From assembly GCA_963796485.1 (NCBI GenBank), contig CAWCLV010000012.1, forward strand, positions 1 through 64,000: 64,000 nucleotides of DNA, in the 5' to 3' direction. The translations under genes were made by a program, and so were the position numbers. The notes under the pieces are model-generated. The model saw only the letters and a program-made list of their open reading frames with translations. It was not told the DNA's origin and did not search any database. Below are positions 43,127 through 51,851 of the stretch, in pieces (position 1 is the stretch's first letter; every line of letters starts with the position of its first letter). Origin of the DNA: CAWCDJ01 sp963796485 (lineage in GTDB: Bacteria; Acidobacteriota; Terriglobia; Bryobacterales; Bryobacteraceae).

Positions 43127-43180
43127 GGGTCACTCGCGCAACACCGCCGCCGCGAGGTTTGATAAACAGGAAGTTGGCAC

Positions 43181-44494
43181 ATGGATACCCGAAGATCGTT
43201 TTTCATTAAGACCGCGGGCGCGGCTACCGTGCTCTACAGGATTGCCGGCACAGCCCCTGCCCTCAAGGCTGCCGGCCCCAATGACCAGATCGGCGTCGGC
43301 TTTATCGGTGTGGGGATTCGCGGCTCTTACCACGTGGAGAACTTTTCCAAAGCCGCAGGCGTGCGCGCCATCATGGCTGCGGATGTATACGACGGGCATT
43401 TGGATTGGGTCAAGGAAGCGACCGGGGGCAAGGTCGAGACAACCCGGGACTATCACAAACTCCTGGCGCGCAAGGATATCGACGCCGTCGTGATCGCGAC
43501 GCCCGACCACTGGCACGCGCGTATGGCGCTCGATGCGCTCGCCGCGGGCAAGCACGTTTACGTCGAGAAGCCGATGACCTGGAGCTTCGAGGAGGGGGAA
43601 CAGATCATCGCCGCGGTGAACCGCAGCGGGAGGCTGCTGATGGTGGGAAGTCAGGGGAAGACGTCACCGTTGGTCGCGAAGGCGCGTGAGTTGGTCAAGT
43701 CGGGAATCCTCGGCAAACTCAACCTGGTTCGCATGGCGGACAACCGGAACGATCCGGAAGGCGCCTGGGTTTACCCCATCCCGGCAGATGCGGTTCCCGG
43801 ACGGATCGACTGGACGCGCTGGCTGGGCTCTGCCCCGAAACGGGACTTCGACCCGAAGCGCGTTTTCCGCTGGCGCTGCTGGTGGGAATATTCGGGCGGC
43901 GTGGCCACGGATCTTTGGGTCCACAGCTTCACGTACCTGCATGAAATGATGGACGTGAAAGCACCGGCTTCGGCCACGGCCCAGGGCGGCATTTTCCGCT
44001 TCAACGACGGGCGTACCTGCCCCGACCTCATGACGGGATTGTATGAGTATCCAGGGTTCCTGCTCGAGATCACCGCGAATCTTGGCAACTCCCGCCGAAG
44101 CCCACCCGTGCTCGTCATGGGTTCGGAGGCCACCCTAAGCCTGACGCCCAAGGGCGTGCTGGTCGAGTTTGAACCGAACCCGAACCCCCTCGCATCCTAC
44201 GGTCTCAACGGCTGGACCAAAGCGGCAAAAGAGAAGTATCTCGAATCTATGGGCTTTGGCGGCGGCAAGAATCCGGTAGTAGCCAGGACTAAGGAGCCCC
44301 AGGAGATCACGGTCCCGCCGGCGCTCGAACACTGGGAGTATTTCATCGAATCGTTGCGCGAAGGCAAGCCAAGCAGGGAGACCGCGGAAGAGGGACACTA
44401 CGCCGCCGGCGCCTCTCACATGGGAAACATGGCGTTTCTGAAGGGCCGCCGAATGCGTTGGGACCTGGGCGCAAACAAGATCAGGGAAGCGTAG
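43181..44494 (+). CDS. Gfo/Idh/MocA-family oxidoreductase
   Basis: The protein has 437 residues. The leader MDTRRSFFIKTAGAATVLYR is Tat-like. Then comes the Rossmann core IGVGFIGVGIRGSYHVENF, ADVYDGHLDWVKEATGGKVE, VVIATPDHWHARMALDAL and the catalytic EKP in VYVEKPMTWS, with C-terminal HMGNMAFLKGRRMRWD. It is divergent from padR with 92 bp between and close to GH30 and beta-helix genes, so it probably acts on a carbohydrate product. It differs from the ALSYSRILGAND pair of paralogues in this window. Confidence 0.9.
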   Translation: MDTRRSFFIKTAGAATVLYRIAGTAPALKAAGPNDQIGVGFIGVGIRGSYHVENFSKAAGVRAIMAADVYDGHLDWVKEATGGKVETTRDYHKLLARKDIDAVVIATPDHWHARMALDALAAGKHVYVEKPMTWSFEEGEQIIAAVNRSGRLLMVGSQGKTSPLVAKARELVKSGILGKLNLVRMADNRNDPEGAWVYPIPADAVPGRIDWTRWLGSAPKRDFDPKRVFRWRCWWEYSGGVATDLWVHSFTYLHEMMDVKAPASATAQGGIFRFNDGRTCPDLMTGLYEYPGFLLEITANLGNSRRSPPVLVMGSEATLSLTPKGVLVEFEPNPNPLASYGLNGWTKAAKEKYLESMGFGGGKNPVVARTKEPQEITVPPALEHWEYFIESLREGKPSRETAEEGHYAAGASHMGNMAFLKGRRMRWDLGANKIREA

Positions 44495-44517
44495 CAGGTC
44501 CCCGGCGTTTCACCGCG

Positions 44518-45912
44518 CTACCAGATGTAAGTGGCCACTGCTCCCGCGGCCAGCGTCGGAGTAATCGACTTGCCGCGATACCGTATCTGGAACTTCTGCG
44601 GGACCTGGCCGCTGTTCACCACAATCAGCACGGTCTTCTTCCCGGGCGTTCGGAATGCCACGTTGGGAAGCGTATCGGGATTGTTCGATGCAATTCGCAC
44701 CGATCCGGGCCTGACGAACTTCGCGGCGTGCGCGATCGTGTAATACGCGACATTGCGGGTCACCGTGTTGCCGTCGATCGTGATCGCCCCCTGGCACATG
44801 GTGCATCCGCCACTGCCGGTATGCGGGTTGTTCCCGGGATCGGCCGCAAGGTTCCACAGCAGCACGTTGCGGCTCCAGTTGCGCGTCGCCCCGATCACCA
44901 GCCGGCGGACAGGGTTGGCCACGTTGATCGCCGGCCGCCCTTCCACCGACCCGGTCACCATCTGCTCGGTGAAGTAGAGGTTTTTCTTCGGGTGGGCGTT
45001 GTGCACGCCGGTCATCGCCTCGATCTTGCCGCCGTAAAGATGGAAGCCCGACCCATCCACATATTGGGCGGCTTCGGGGTCGTCGAGGATTGCGGTAGCG
45101 TACTGCGGAACGTCGCAGTTGTGGTCGTACAGAATGATCTTCGTGGCGATGCGGGCGGCTCGGAACGCGGGGCCCAGGTGCTGCTTTATGAAGATGTCCT
45201 GGTCGGCGGAGAGCATCTGCAGGCTGGGGGTGTTCTTCTCGTTCAGCGGCTCGTTCTGCACGGTGATGGCGTCGATGCGGATGCCCTCGGCCTGCATCCC
45301 CCGGATGTACTTCACGAAATATTTCGCGTACGCGTCGTAATACTCGGTCTTGAGCTTGCCGCCCTTCACTTTATCGTTGGTCTTCATCCACGCCGGCGCC
45401 GACCAGGGGGAGCCGAGGATTTTGATTCTCGGGTTGACGGCCAGGATCTCCTTCAGCACCGGAATGACATCCGCCCGGTCCGGAGCGAGACTGAACTTCG
45501 CCATCTCGACATCGGTCTCGCCGGGGGGCAGGTCGTCGTACGAAAACACGTGATCGTTCAAATCGGAGGCTCCGATGCTGACGCGGAGATAGCTCACTCC
45601 GATGCTCCTGCCGTCGGTAGCGAAGAGCTCGTGGATGAGCGCCGCGCGTTTAGCGGGCTCCATCCGGATCATGTGCTGGGCGCTGCCGCCGGTCAAGGCA
45701 TACCCGAAGCCGTCGATCGGCTGGAACTTCTGCTTGTCGTCCACGTCGATCACCGGCGTCGAAGCGGCGCCCTTGGCGAAGGGAAGCGGCGTTTGCTGCT
45801 GTTCGAACAAAGCCGATTTATCCGGCGTAGTCAGCCAAACCAGGGCGTCGCCCTTCTTCTGGGCGCACAAAGTAGATGCCAGGCCAAGTGCGATGATGAG
45901 TACCGGTTTCAT
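44518..45912 (-). CDS. Glycoside hydrolase family 30 enzyme (glucosylceramidase-like)
   Basis: The protein has 464 residues, with a signal peptide at about 1-17. It has a (beta/alpha)8 barrel with the GH30 side beta-domain. The acid/base Glu is in TVQNEPLNEKN and the nucleophile Glu in NLYFTEQMVTGS. Other family marks are QPIDGFGYALTGGSAQHMIR, SYLRVSIGASDLND and GSPWSAPAWMK. It most likely hydrolyses beta-linked glucosides or related exo-linkages outside the cytoplasm; the exact substrate (beta-1,6-glucan, beta-glucosylceramide, xylan) cannot be assigned. The C-terminal strand region ends TLAAGAVATYIW as in other members. Confidence 0.93.
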   Translation of the reverse strand: MKPVLIIALGLASTLCAQKKGDALVWLTTPDKSALFEQQQTPLPFAKGAASTPVIDVDDKQKFQPIDGFGYALTGGSAQHMIRMEPAKRAALIHELFATDGRSIGVSYLRVSIGASDLNDHVFSYDDLPPGETDVEMAKFSLAPDRADVIPVLKEILAVNPRIKILGSPWSAPAWMKTNDKVKGGKLKTEYYDAYAKYFVKYIRGMQAEGIRIDAITVQNEPLNEKNTPSLQMLSADQDIFIKQHLGPAFRAARIATKIILYDHNCDVPQYATAILDDPEAAQYVDGSGFHLYGGKIEAMTGVHNAHPKKNLYFTEQMVTGSVEGRPAINVANPVRRLVIGATRNWSRNVLLWNLAADPGNNPHTGSGGCTMCQGAITIDGNTVTRNVAYYTIAHAAKFVRPGSVRIASNNPDTLPNVAFRTPGKKTVLIVVNSGQVPQKFQIRYRGKSITPTLAAGAVATYIW

Positions 45913-45919
45913 AATTTCC

Positions 45920-46051
45920 TTAATGGACGCGGACCGAATATAGCGCGGTCTGCCGCACCACGCCGGGCCCGGGCGTTCGCGCGAAAGCGGGGACGGCTTG
46001 GGTCAGCGCGGCCAAACCGGCGGCGCTGCGGCGGCTGGATGAATCAGACAT
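45920..46051 (-). CDS. Possible 43-residue leader peptide or decayed Tat-signal remnant
   Basis: The frame begins MSDSSSRRSAAGLAALTQAV then PAFARTPG, which looks like a twin-arginine signal and cleavage site, but ends after 43 residues. It stops 8 bp before the GH30 start codon on the same strand. It could be the left-over beginning of a lost exported protein or a short upstream reading frame. No ribosome-binding site is convincing. Confidence 0.2.
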   Translation of the reverse strand: MSDSSSRRSAAGLAALTQAVPAFARTPGPGVVRQTALYSVRVH

Positions 46052-46100
46052 ATTGATCCTTATTGTAAACGAGCCTAAGTGGTGCGCCATTTCCGCGAAT

Positions 46101-47861
46101 CTATGGGAAACTCGTGACCTTGGGCCGTACATTGCCGGCCGCGGCCCCGCCGGTGTTGTTGATGACGTTGGTAATCTCGCCGTTGTTGCCCAGCCTCACG
46201 GTGATTATGTGGTGGAACTTGACGCCAGGATTCTTCGGGACCTCAATGGCCCTGGTGAGCGCGACCCCGCGATTCCGAAATACGCTGTAGATTCCGAGTC
46301 CCCACGCTTCGTGGCTGGTAACATTCCCCGCCACTTTGTAGGATGCCCAACCGTTAATGCCGTCCGCGCTCGTAAAGCTCGGCTGATCAGGAGGATCGTA
46401 GGGGATCTCGGACTGGTAAAAGTATACGCGTCCGCCGTTGCCGTTCCAGGCGACCTGGTATTCCTGGTAGTGTTCCACGAACAGGCCATAAATGGTGACA
46501 AAGCCGCCATTCACGACCAGCCCGTTGGCAGCGGTGTTGCTTTTCCACCCAACACCCGAGCCGTGGTCGGCGCGCCAGATCCAGGTGTGATCGACGATCG
46601 CGTCGAAGCTGTTGATCTTGAGGCTCACTGCCGCCCGGCCCACCTCCGCGCCACCGACGCGGAAAAAGACGTCGTGGAGCGAGATGGGATTCTTCACGTG
46701 CCTGGCTTTGCTGCCGCTCTGCCCAACCTCGAGCAGAACCGGCGAACTTTCGGCTCCCGCGTCGAACAGGAGGCCCGCGAGAATCACGCCGTCCACATCG
46801 GCGACCGTCATGGCCGCCGCGCCGTTACGGGGCCGCAGAGTGGAGAAGCCCAGTCCCAGCACGATGGTGTTCGCCCGGGTCACACGGATGGTGTCGGTCA
46901 GATCGTAAATGCCGGGCGTGAAGAGAACGTTCTTTCCCTTGGCCAACTGAGCGTTGAGGGTTGCGGCGGTATCGGCACCCGGCCGGGCGATGTAAAACCG
47001 GCGGAGCGGGATGGACCGCCCGGGAGTCGTACCGGCACGCCAGGTGATGCCCAAACTGTTGGTGCGGAGCGCCGGAACGCGGACGCTATAGTTGCCGGCG
47101 GCATCGACCTGCAGGTACGGCTTTTCGCGAACGATCGGGACCTGGTCGACCTTGGTGTAGGGTGGAGTGGGCCATTCGCCCTGCGGCGGATTGACGACGC
47201 CGACGAAGACCATGTTCCAGTTGGCACCCGTCCAACTGCCCCATTCCGTATTCCGCGAGATCCACTGCTGCTGGGAACCGGAATCGACCTTACCGTCGAT
47301 GAGGGCGTCGGACATCCAGCCGCCGCTCGCCCAGCCGTGCTTCTGGTGCAGGACGAGGTCGCCCCGAACGTGCATCCGGCGGAACGGGACGGCCTGCGAG
47401 ACGGCCCACTGCATCGTCCCGCCGGCGGGGGTGACGGAGAAGCCCTCGACACCCTTCCAGAACACGCAGGTCGCATTGTTCCTCGGCAGGGTTGCGTCGG
47501 AACGAACGTCGCCGGAGATCCGCACATTGTCGGGCGAGGCCCCGAGGCCGAGGACCTGGGTGTAGTAACCAACCGGCACGTCTACTTTGTATTCGCCGGG
47601 CGCGAATAGCAAGGCATAGCGCGCAGAACCGAACTGGCTGTCCTTCTGGATGGCGTAGACTTTGTCGATAGCCTGCTGGATGGTTGCAGCCGGCATGGCC
47701 GGGTTGAACGTGAGGACATTCGGGCCGAAATCGGGCTTCACGGGGCTGGCGGAATACGCCAGCGAACTGAAATGCGCCAGAAGAAGCAGAAGCAACGCGA
47801 CGTTGGCGAGCGGCCTGGCATTTTTGCAGTGGCCAGGATGGTTCGGTTCCAGAGTTCGCAT
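46101..47861 (-). CDS. Secreted right-handed beta-helix (pectate-lyase-like) protein
   Basis: The protein has 586 residues. A signal peptide (core NVALLLLLLAHFSSLAYS) is followed by FNPAMPAATIQQAIDKVYAI then ALLFAPGEYKVDVPVGYYTQ, the entry of a parallel beta-helix similar to GH55/pectate-lyase-3 folds. Further rungs include LAKGKNVLFTPGIYDLTDTI and VADVDGVILAGLLFDAGAES. Related sequences in databases are often labelled adenylyl cyclase or coagulation factor 5/8, but no cyclase or discoidin motif is visible. The role may be polysaccharide binding or cleavage; catalytic residues cannot be named. It is upstream of, and on the same strand as, the GH30 gene. Confidence 0.72.
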   Translation of the reverse strand: MRTLEPNHPGHCKNARPLANVALLLLLLAHFSSLAYSASPVKPDFGPNVLTFNPAMPAATIQQAIDKVYAIQKDSQFGSARYALLFAPGEYKVDVPVGYYTQVLGLGASPDNVRISGDVRSDATLPRNNATCVFWKGVEGFSVTPAGGTMQWAVSQAVPFRRMHVRGDLVLHQKHGWASGGWMSDALIDGKVDSGSQQQWISRNTEWGSWTGANWNMVFVGVVNPPQGEWPTPPYTKVDQVPIVREKPYLQVDAAGNYSVRVPALRTNSLGITWRAGTTPGRSIPLRRFYIARPGADTAATLNAQLAKGKNVLFTPGIYDLTDTIRVTRANTIVLGLGFSTLRPRNGAAAMTVADVDGVILAGLLFDAGAESSPVLLEVGQSGSKARHVKNPISLHDVFFRVGGAEVGRAAVSLKINSFDAIVDHTWIWRADHGSGVGWKSNTAANGLVVNGGFVTIYGLFVEHYQEYQVAWNGNGGRVYFYQSEIPYDPPDQPSFTSADGINGWASYKVAGNVTSHEAWGLGIYSVFRNRGVALTRAIEVPKNPGVKFHHIITVRLGNNGEITNVINNTGGAAAGNVRPKVTSFP

Positions 47862-47990
47862 GTGTGGCTCCCTTGGGGATCGAGTCTGGATTGCAGCGAC
47901 GGCTAACTCTTCGGATCACCGATTAACTACCGGCGAACGGGTCTCGATCTTTATAGTTGATGCTCTAATATGGCTTGGCCGCATCGCGCG

Positions 47991-50333
47991 TCACGCGGCC
48001 GGCTGATCTTCGATCAGCGCGATATAAGCCTCCTCTTCCTGAGTGAAATGCAGCCGGAGGATCGCGTCGAGGCCATACAGAATCCGCCTCAAGTCTCTCA
48101 TATCTTCCAGTTCCGGACCTTCAGGCGGCAACTCTGACAGATGCCGTCCGAGGATTCGAACCATGTGGGCGATCTCGAGATGCATCCGGCTCATCGGCGC
48201 GGTCGGATCGTCACCTCCAATCAGGCGTGCTACAACCGGGTACATCGCGGCATCCTCGGCATCGTTGTGAGGCAGAACCTTCTCGACCAGAAAGCTGTAA
48301 ACCTGTTCCACTTCGCGTTGTGCCGTCTTCGCCGGCAGGACATCCAGGCGGTCCGCGATGTACCGGATTCTCTTGATGTCCGGCAATAGTGCAACGTGCT
48401 CCGCGCGACACCGTTCTCCGAAGCCGGGCCGCGAGGCCCGGTGTTTCTGCCTGGGCCGGTGATCCCGGAGCGCGCGGAGGGCGTTGGCTATGACGACCAC
48501 GTCAATAACCTCCTGAAGGAGGGCTCCCGCCACGGGCGTCAGAAGACCACCGGCCGCGAATCCCATCGCTACGATCGACAGGCCCATGCCAACAAGCACG
48601 CTCTGCAAAGCAATGGCTCTGGAGCGTCGTGCAATGTGGATTGCCTCGACGAGCCGGTCGAGCCGGTCCGTGATGAGTACGATATCGGCCGCTTCCGAAG
48701 AGGCCGTGGCGCCGCGCGCACCCATCGCCACTCCGACGTCTGCCGCGGCAAGCGCTGCCGCGTCGTTGATTCCGTCTCCGACCATGACGGTTACGCCCGC
48801 GTGCTGCGCGGACTGAACGGCTTCCAGCTTTTCCGACGGGGATCTCTCCGCAAGGACCTGATTGACCCCGAGGACAGCCCCTACTGCTTTGGCCACGTCC
48901 TCATGGTCGCCGGTGAGCATTACAATCTGTCCGAAGCCCGCCCGGCGGAGGGCTCGCAGCGTTAGCGGCGCATCCGGTCTGAGAGGATCTTCCAGAATCA
49001 AAGCGCCCTCGATCGATCCGTCTATCGCGATGAAGGCGCCCGACGAGCCCTCCAGGATCGTGCGCCGGAGCAACCGCCGGAGAACCGCGGGTGGCGCCGT
49101 CCCTTGCAGCAGCCAGTCGCATTTGCCCAATGCTATGTTGAGCCCTTCAACCCGGCCTCGAATCCCGGATCCGTGCTCTTCCGACACTTCGCTTGGGAAT
49201 CGAAGTTCGAGGCCTCGCCCGGCGGCGGCCTTCAGAATCGGGCCTGCGAGGACGTGCGGGGAGACCTGATCGAGCGATGCTGCGAGTTCGAGCAGCCGGT
49301 CGGGAGTATATCGGCCAAAAGAAGCGATCTCCGTCAAGGCCGGGGCACCCGCGGTTACCGTCCCGGTCTTGTCGAGAAAGAGGGTTCTACCCCTGGCAAG
49401 GGTCTCCAGGGCGGCGCCGCCCTTTACGATAATTCCCCGGCGGGCGGCCCTCGATATTCCGGCAACTATCGCGATGGGTGCCGCCAAAATCAGCGGACAG
49501 GGAGTGGCCACGACCAGCACCGCCAACGCCCGCACCGGGTCCCTGGAAATCAACCAGCCGATCGCCGCGACCAATAGCGTGAGCGGCAGGAAGAGGATTG
49601 CGTAATGGTCCGCCAGCCGGACGAGCGGGGCTTTCGACTCCTGCGCCTGCTTTACGAGGCGGACTATTCCGCTATAGGTGCTCTCGCTGGATGCAGTGGT
49701 CACCCGTAGGTCAAACGGCGCACGGGCGGCGTTGCTGGTTCCGCTGCGGACCTGGTCCCCGCGCTTGCGCGTGATCGGAACGGCTTCGCCGGTAAGGGCC
49801 GATTCATCCAGCAAAGCCGTGCCGCCGGCGACAATTCCATCGACAGGCACAACTTCACCGGGTTTGATCAGGAGTAGATCTCCAGGCTGGACTGCGTGGA
49901 TTCCGGCCTGCACAATTGCATCGCCCTCATACCGGTGGACGATTCGAGGCGTCCGCTCGACCAGGGCGGATAACTCGCGCCGGGCGCGGGAAGCGGCGAA
50001 TTCCTTGAGTTCGCGCCCCCCGGTCAACATCAGTGCGATTACTGCGCCGGCCAGATATTCGTGGAGGATCAGCGCTCCAGACATTGCCAGCAACGCAATG
50101 AAATCCACTCCCGCCTTTCCATGGAGCAGGGCCCGCGCAACGGTGCAGATCAGCGGCGTCAAGGCGAATGCGGTTGCCGCCGCCCAGGCGACCGACGCCA
50201 CATCTTCACGACCCGCGAATTGTGCGACGGCGCCCGTTACAAGACCTGCGGACGTCAAAACGAAGGGTAGACGATTGGTGCTTATCGAACTCCTGGCCGA
50301 CCGTATCGCAATCAGCACCTTTGTCCGGTTCAT
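47991..50333 (-). CDS. P1B-5-type heavy-metal ATPase with C-terminal hemerythrin domain
   Basis: The protein has 780 residues. The P-type motifs are complete: LTGE at 180-183, the ion-path motif TPCP at 277-280 (instead of CPC or CPH), phosphorylation DKTGT at Asp321, MLTGDHED and VGDGINDAAAL, with LLQEVIDV in the last helix. There is no N-terminal CxxC metal domain. From about residue 625 a hemerythrin-like four-helix domain follows, with candidate iron ligands in VLPHNDAEDAAMYP, RMHLEIAHM and LRLHFTQEEEAY. TPCP plus a hemerythrin tail defines the P1B-5 group, whose studied member Nia of Sinorhizobium exports Ni and Fe. Iron/nickel efflux with a di-iron sensor is therefore likely here. Confidence 0.88.
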   Translation of the reverse strand: MNRTKVLIAIRSARSSISTNRLPFVLTSAGLVTGAVAQFAGREDVASVAWAAATAFALTPLICTVARALLHGKAGVDFIALLAMSGALILHEYLAGAVIALMLTGGRELKEFAASRARRELSALVERTPRIVHRYEGDAIVQAGIHAVQPGDLLLIKPGEVVPVDGIVAGGTALLDESALTGEAVPITRKRGDQVRSGTSNAARAPFDLRVTTASSESTYSGIVRLVKQAQESKAPLVRLADHYAILFLPLTLLVAAIGWLISRDPVRALAVLVVATPCPLILAAPIAIVAGISRAARRGIIVKGGAALETLARGRTLFLDKTGTVTAGAPALTEIASFGRYTPDRLLELAASLDQVSPHVLAGPILKAAAGRGLELRFPSEVSEEHGSGIRGRVEGLNIALGKCDWLLQGTAPPAVLRRLLRRTILEGSSGAFIAIDGSIEGALILEDPLRPDAPLTLRALRRAGFGQIVMLTGDHEDVAKAVGAVLGVNQVLAERSPSEKLEAVQSAQHAGVTVMVGDGINDAAALAAADVGVAMGARGATASSEAADIVLITDRLDRLVEAIHIARRSRAIALQSVLVGMGLSIVAMGFAAGGLLTPVAGALLQEVIDVVVIANALRALRDHRPRQKHRASRPGFGERCRAEHVALLPDIKRIRYIADRLDVLPAKTAQREVEQVYSFLVEKVLPHNDAEDAAMYPVVARLIGGDDPTAPMSRMHLEIAHMVRILGRHLSELPPEGPELEDMRDLRRILYGLDAILRLHFTQEEEAYIALIEDQPAA

Positions 50334-50479
50334 ATATGCACTCTCCGGCTGGCGGGGTCCCGTTCGAACACACGATGGCGATACGAAAGATGCATGTCTC
50401 GGGCCATCCGACGGGCACTCCCATCCGATGGTTGCCGCACTCTAAAATAGTGCTTCGCGATTTCGGGGGAGGTCACGCT

Positions 50480-51487
50480 ATGATCCGCGTCCTGCAGTTG
50501 AAGGGTCCGGCCGGGAGACGGCTGGCGATCGTTCAGGAGCCGGAGCTACTCGTTCTGGACGGCTGCCCATCCGTCTATGAACTGGCGCAGGCCTGCATTG
50601 AGCGGAATTGCCCGGTGATCGACGTAGTGAACGGCCTGCGCATCGAGCACAGCCTGGTGTACGAAGACGTCTATCTGGACCGCGTTAATTGGAAGTTTCT
50701 CCCGGCGGCGGACCATCCGGCCGAGCCCGCGCGCTGTCTCGTGAGCGGCACCGGATTGACCCATATGGCGAGCGCCAAGAACCGCCAGGCCATGCACGGG
50801 AAACCCGAAGACCTGACCGACAGCATGCGGATGTATCGCTGGGGTGTCGAAGGCGGGAAACCGGCGCCCGGCCAGATCGGCGTGGCTCCGGAGTGGTTTT
50901 ACAAGGGCAACGGCACGTGCCTTCGCGGGCACAACGACCCTCTGCCGGTTCCGGAATTTGCCGAAGACGGCGGCGAGGAACCGGAAATCGCGGGCGTGTA
51001 CCTCATCGATCGGGACGGCGTCCCGCGGCGGATCGGGTTCACACAGGGCAACGAGTTTTCCGATCATGAGTTCGAACGCCGCAACTATCTTTATCTTGCA
51101 GGTTCCAAACTGCGCGCCTGCTCGATCGGGCCGGAACTCGCAATCGGGGTCGAATTCGATTCGGTGCCCGGGACGGTCTCCATCGAACGCGGGGGCGCCG
51201 CGTTCTGGTCGCGCAAGATCTGCAGCGGGGAGCGAACCATGTCTCACTCCCTCGCGAATCTGGAGCATCATCACTTCAAGTTCGAGGCCCATCGCCGTCC
51301 GGGCGATCTTCACATCCATTTCTTCGGCGCGGACGCATTCAGCTACGGTGAAGGAATTCAGCTACGCGAAGGCGACACTATGCAGGTGAGTTTTGAGGGC
51401 TTCGGGCGCCCGTTGCGCAACCCTCTGCATCGCGTTCAGGCGCCGCCACACCCCGTGGAAGTTCGGCCGCTTGCAGCAGGCGCGTAA
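50480..51487 (+). CDS. AraD1-family protein (FAH superfamily; GguC-like)
   Basis: The protein has 335 residues. Fumarylacetoacetate-hydrolase-fold members of the AraD1/GguC type include L-2-keto-3-deoxyarabonate dehydratase. Segments supporting this are MIRVLQLKGPAGRRLAIVQE, YRWGVEGGKPAPGQIGVAPE then WFYKGNGTCLRGH, YLIDRDGVPRRIGFTQGNEF and SHSLANLEHHHFKFEAHRRP. Metal ligands would be Glu/Asp in EPEIAGVY and the later acidic residues. The GGGGGAGG ribosome-binding site is 8 nt before the ATG. It is divergent from the P1B ATPase. Sugar-acid metabolism fits the kdgK/eda pair elsewhere in this window. Confidence 0.88.
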   Translation: MIRVLQLKGPAGRRLAIVQEPELLVLDGCPSVYELAQACIERNCPVIDVVNGLRIEHSLVYEDVYLDRVNWKFLPAADHPAEPARCLVSGTGLTHMASAKNRQAMHGKPEDLTDSMRMYRWGVEGGKPAPGQIGVAPEWFYKGNGTCLRGHNDPLPVPEFAEDGGEEPEIAGVYLIDRDGVPRRIGFTQGNEFSDHEFERRNYLYLAGSKLRACSIGPELAIGVEFDSVPGTVSIERGGAAFWSRKICSGERTMSHSLANLEHHHFKFEAHRRPGDLHIHFFGADAFSYGEGIQLREGDTMQVSFEGFGRPLRNPLHRVQAPPHPVEVRPLAAGA

Positions 51488-51796
51488 TCGCTGCGATCTG
51501 CCGTACGGTTTCCACATACACTCGTTCCAGTGTCCGTAGCATCTCTTGTCTGCCTGGCTCTCTGCCCTAATATGCTGAACCCTTACGGCTGTCCTCTGGC
51601 ATAGGGTTACTGGGCGATCGCTCACAGCTTCACCCCGAGCGCCGCTTGAGCCTACAAAGGGACTTGGCGGACAATGAAATTGGAAGTGGGTAGTTCCAAT
51701 TCCGGTTCGGACGCGAATCGGAAGGATGCAAGCGAATGTAGAGTGTGTCCACTGCCGCTTCGGGAGGAAGGCAGGGTATGCCTCCTGGCAAGCAAG
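51488..51796. ncRNA. Candidate structured RNA or leader preceding an intrinsic terminator
   Basis: This gap after the AraD1 gene has several nested inverted repeats on the plus strand: AATTGGAA/TTCCAATT at 51678-51701, and TGCC...GGCA with GGAGG/CCTCC between 51752 and 51789. The piece CCACTGCCGCTTCGGGAGGA (from 51749) resembles the core of cobalamin riboswitches (CACTGCC-n-TTCGG-n-GGGAAG), but the remaining conserved boxes are not clear. The stretch leads straight into the terminator at 51797-51827. It is either an attenuated leader of the kinase gene or a small RNA. Confidence 0.35.
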
Positions 51797-51827
51797 GGCC
51801 GTCCGGCTTCGGCCGGGCGGCCTTTTT
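51797..51827 (+). terminator. Strong intrinsic terminator with TTCG tetraloop, 25 bp before the hybrid kinase
   Basis: GGCCGTCCGGC (51797-51807) pairs with GCCGGGCGGCC (51812-51822) over the loop TTCG. It is an 11-bp stem with one G-U pair, followed by TTTTT. It lies 25 bp before the ATG of the kinase gene, where a terminator would either attenuate that gene or end a preceding RNA. Confidence 0.85.
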
Positions 51828-51851
51828 CATGCGTGCCGCGGAATAACGCAT

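Noticed and set aside
44458..47609. Two plus-strand open frames of 532 and 518 codons
   Set aside because: They mirror the GH30 and beta-helix genes on the other strand and have no start signals.
51670..51830. Calling the leader a cobalamin or c-di-GMP riboswitch
   Set aside because: Only one short core is similar to cobalamin switches, and the c-di-GMP core is absent; a covariance search would be needed.
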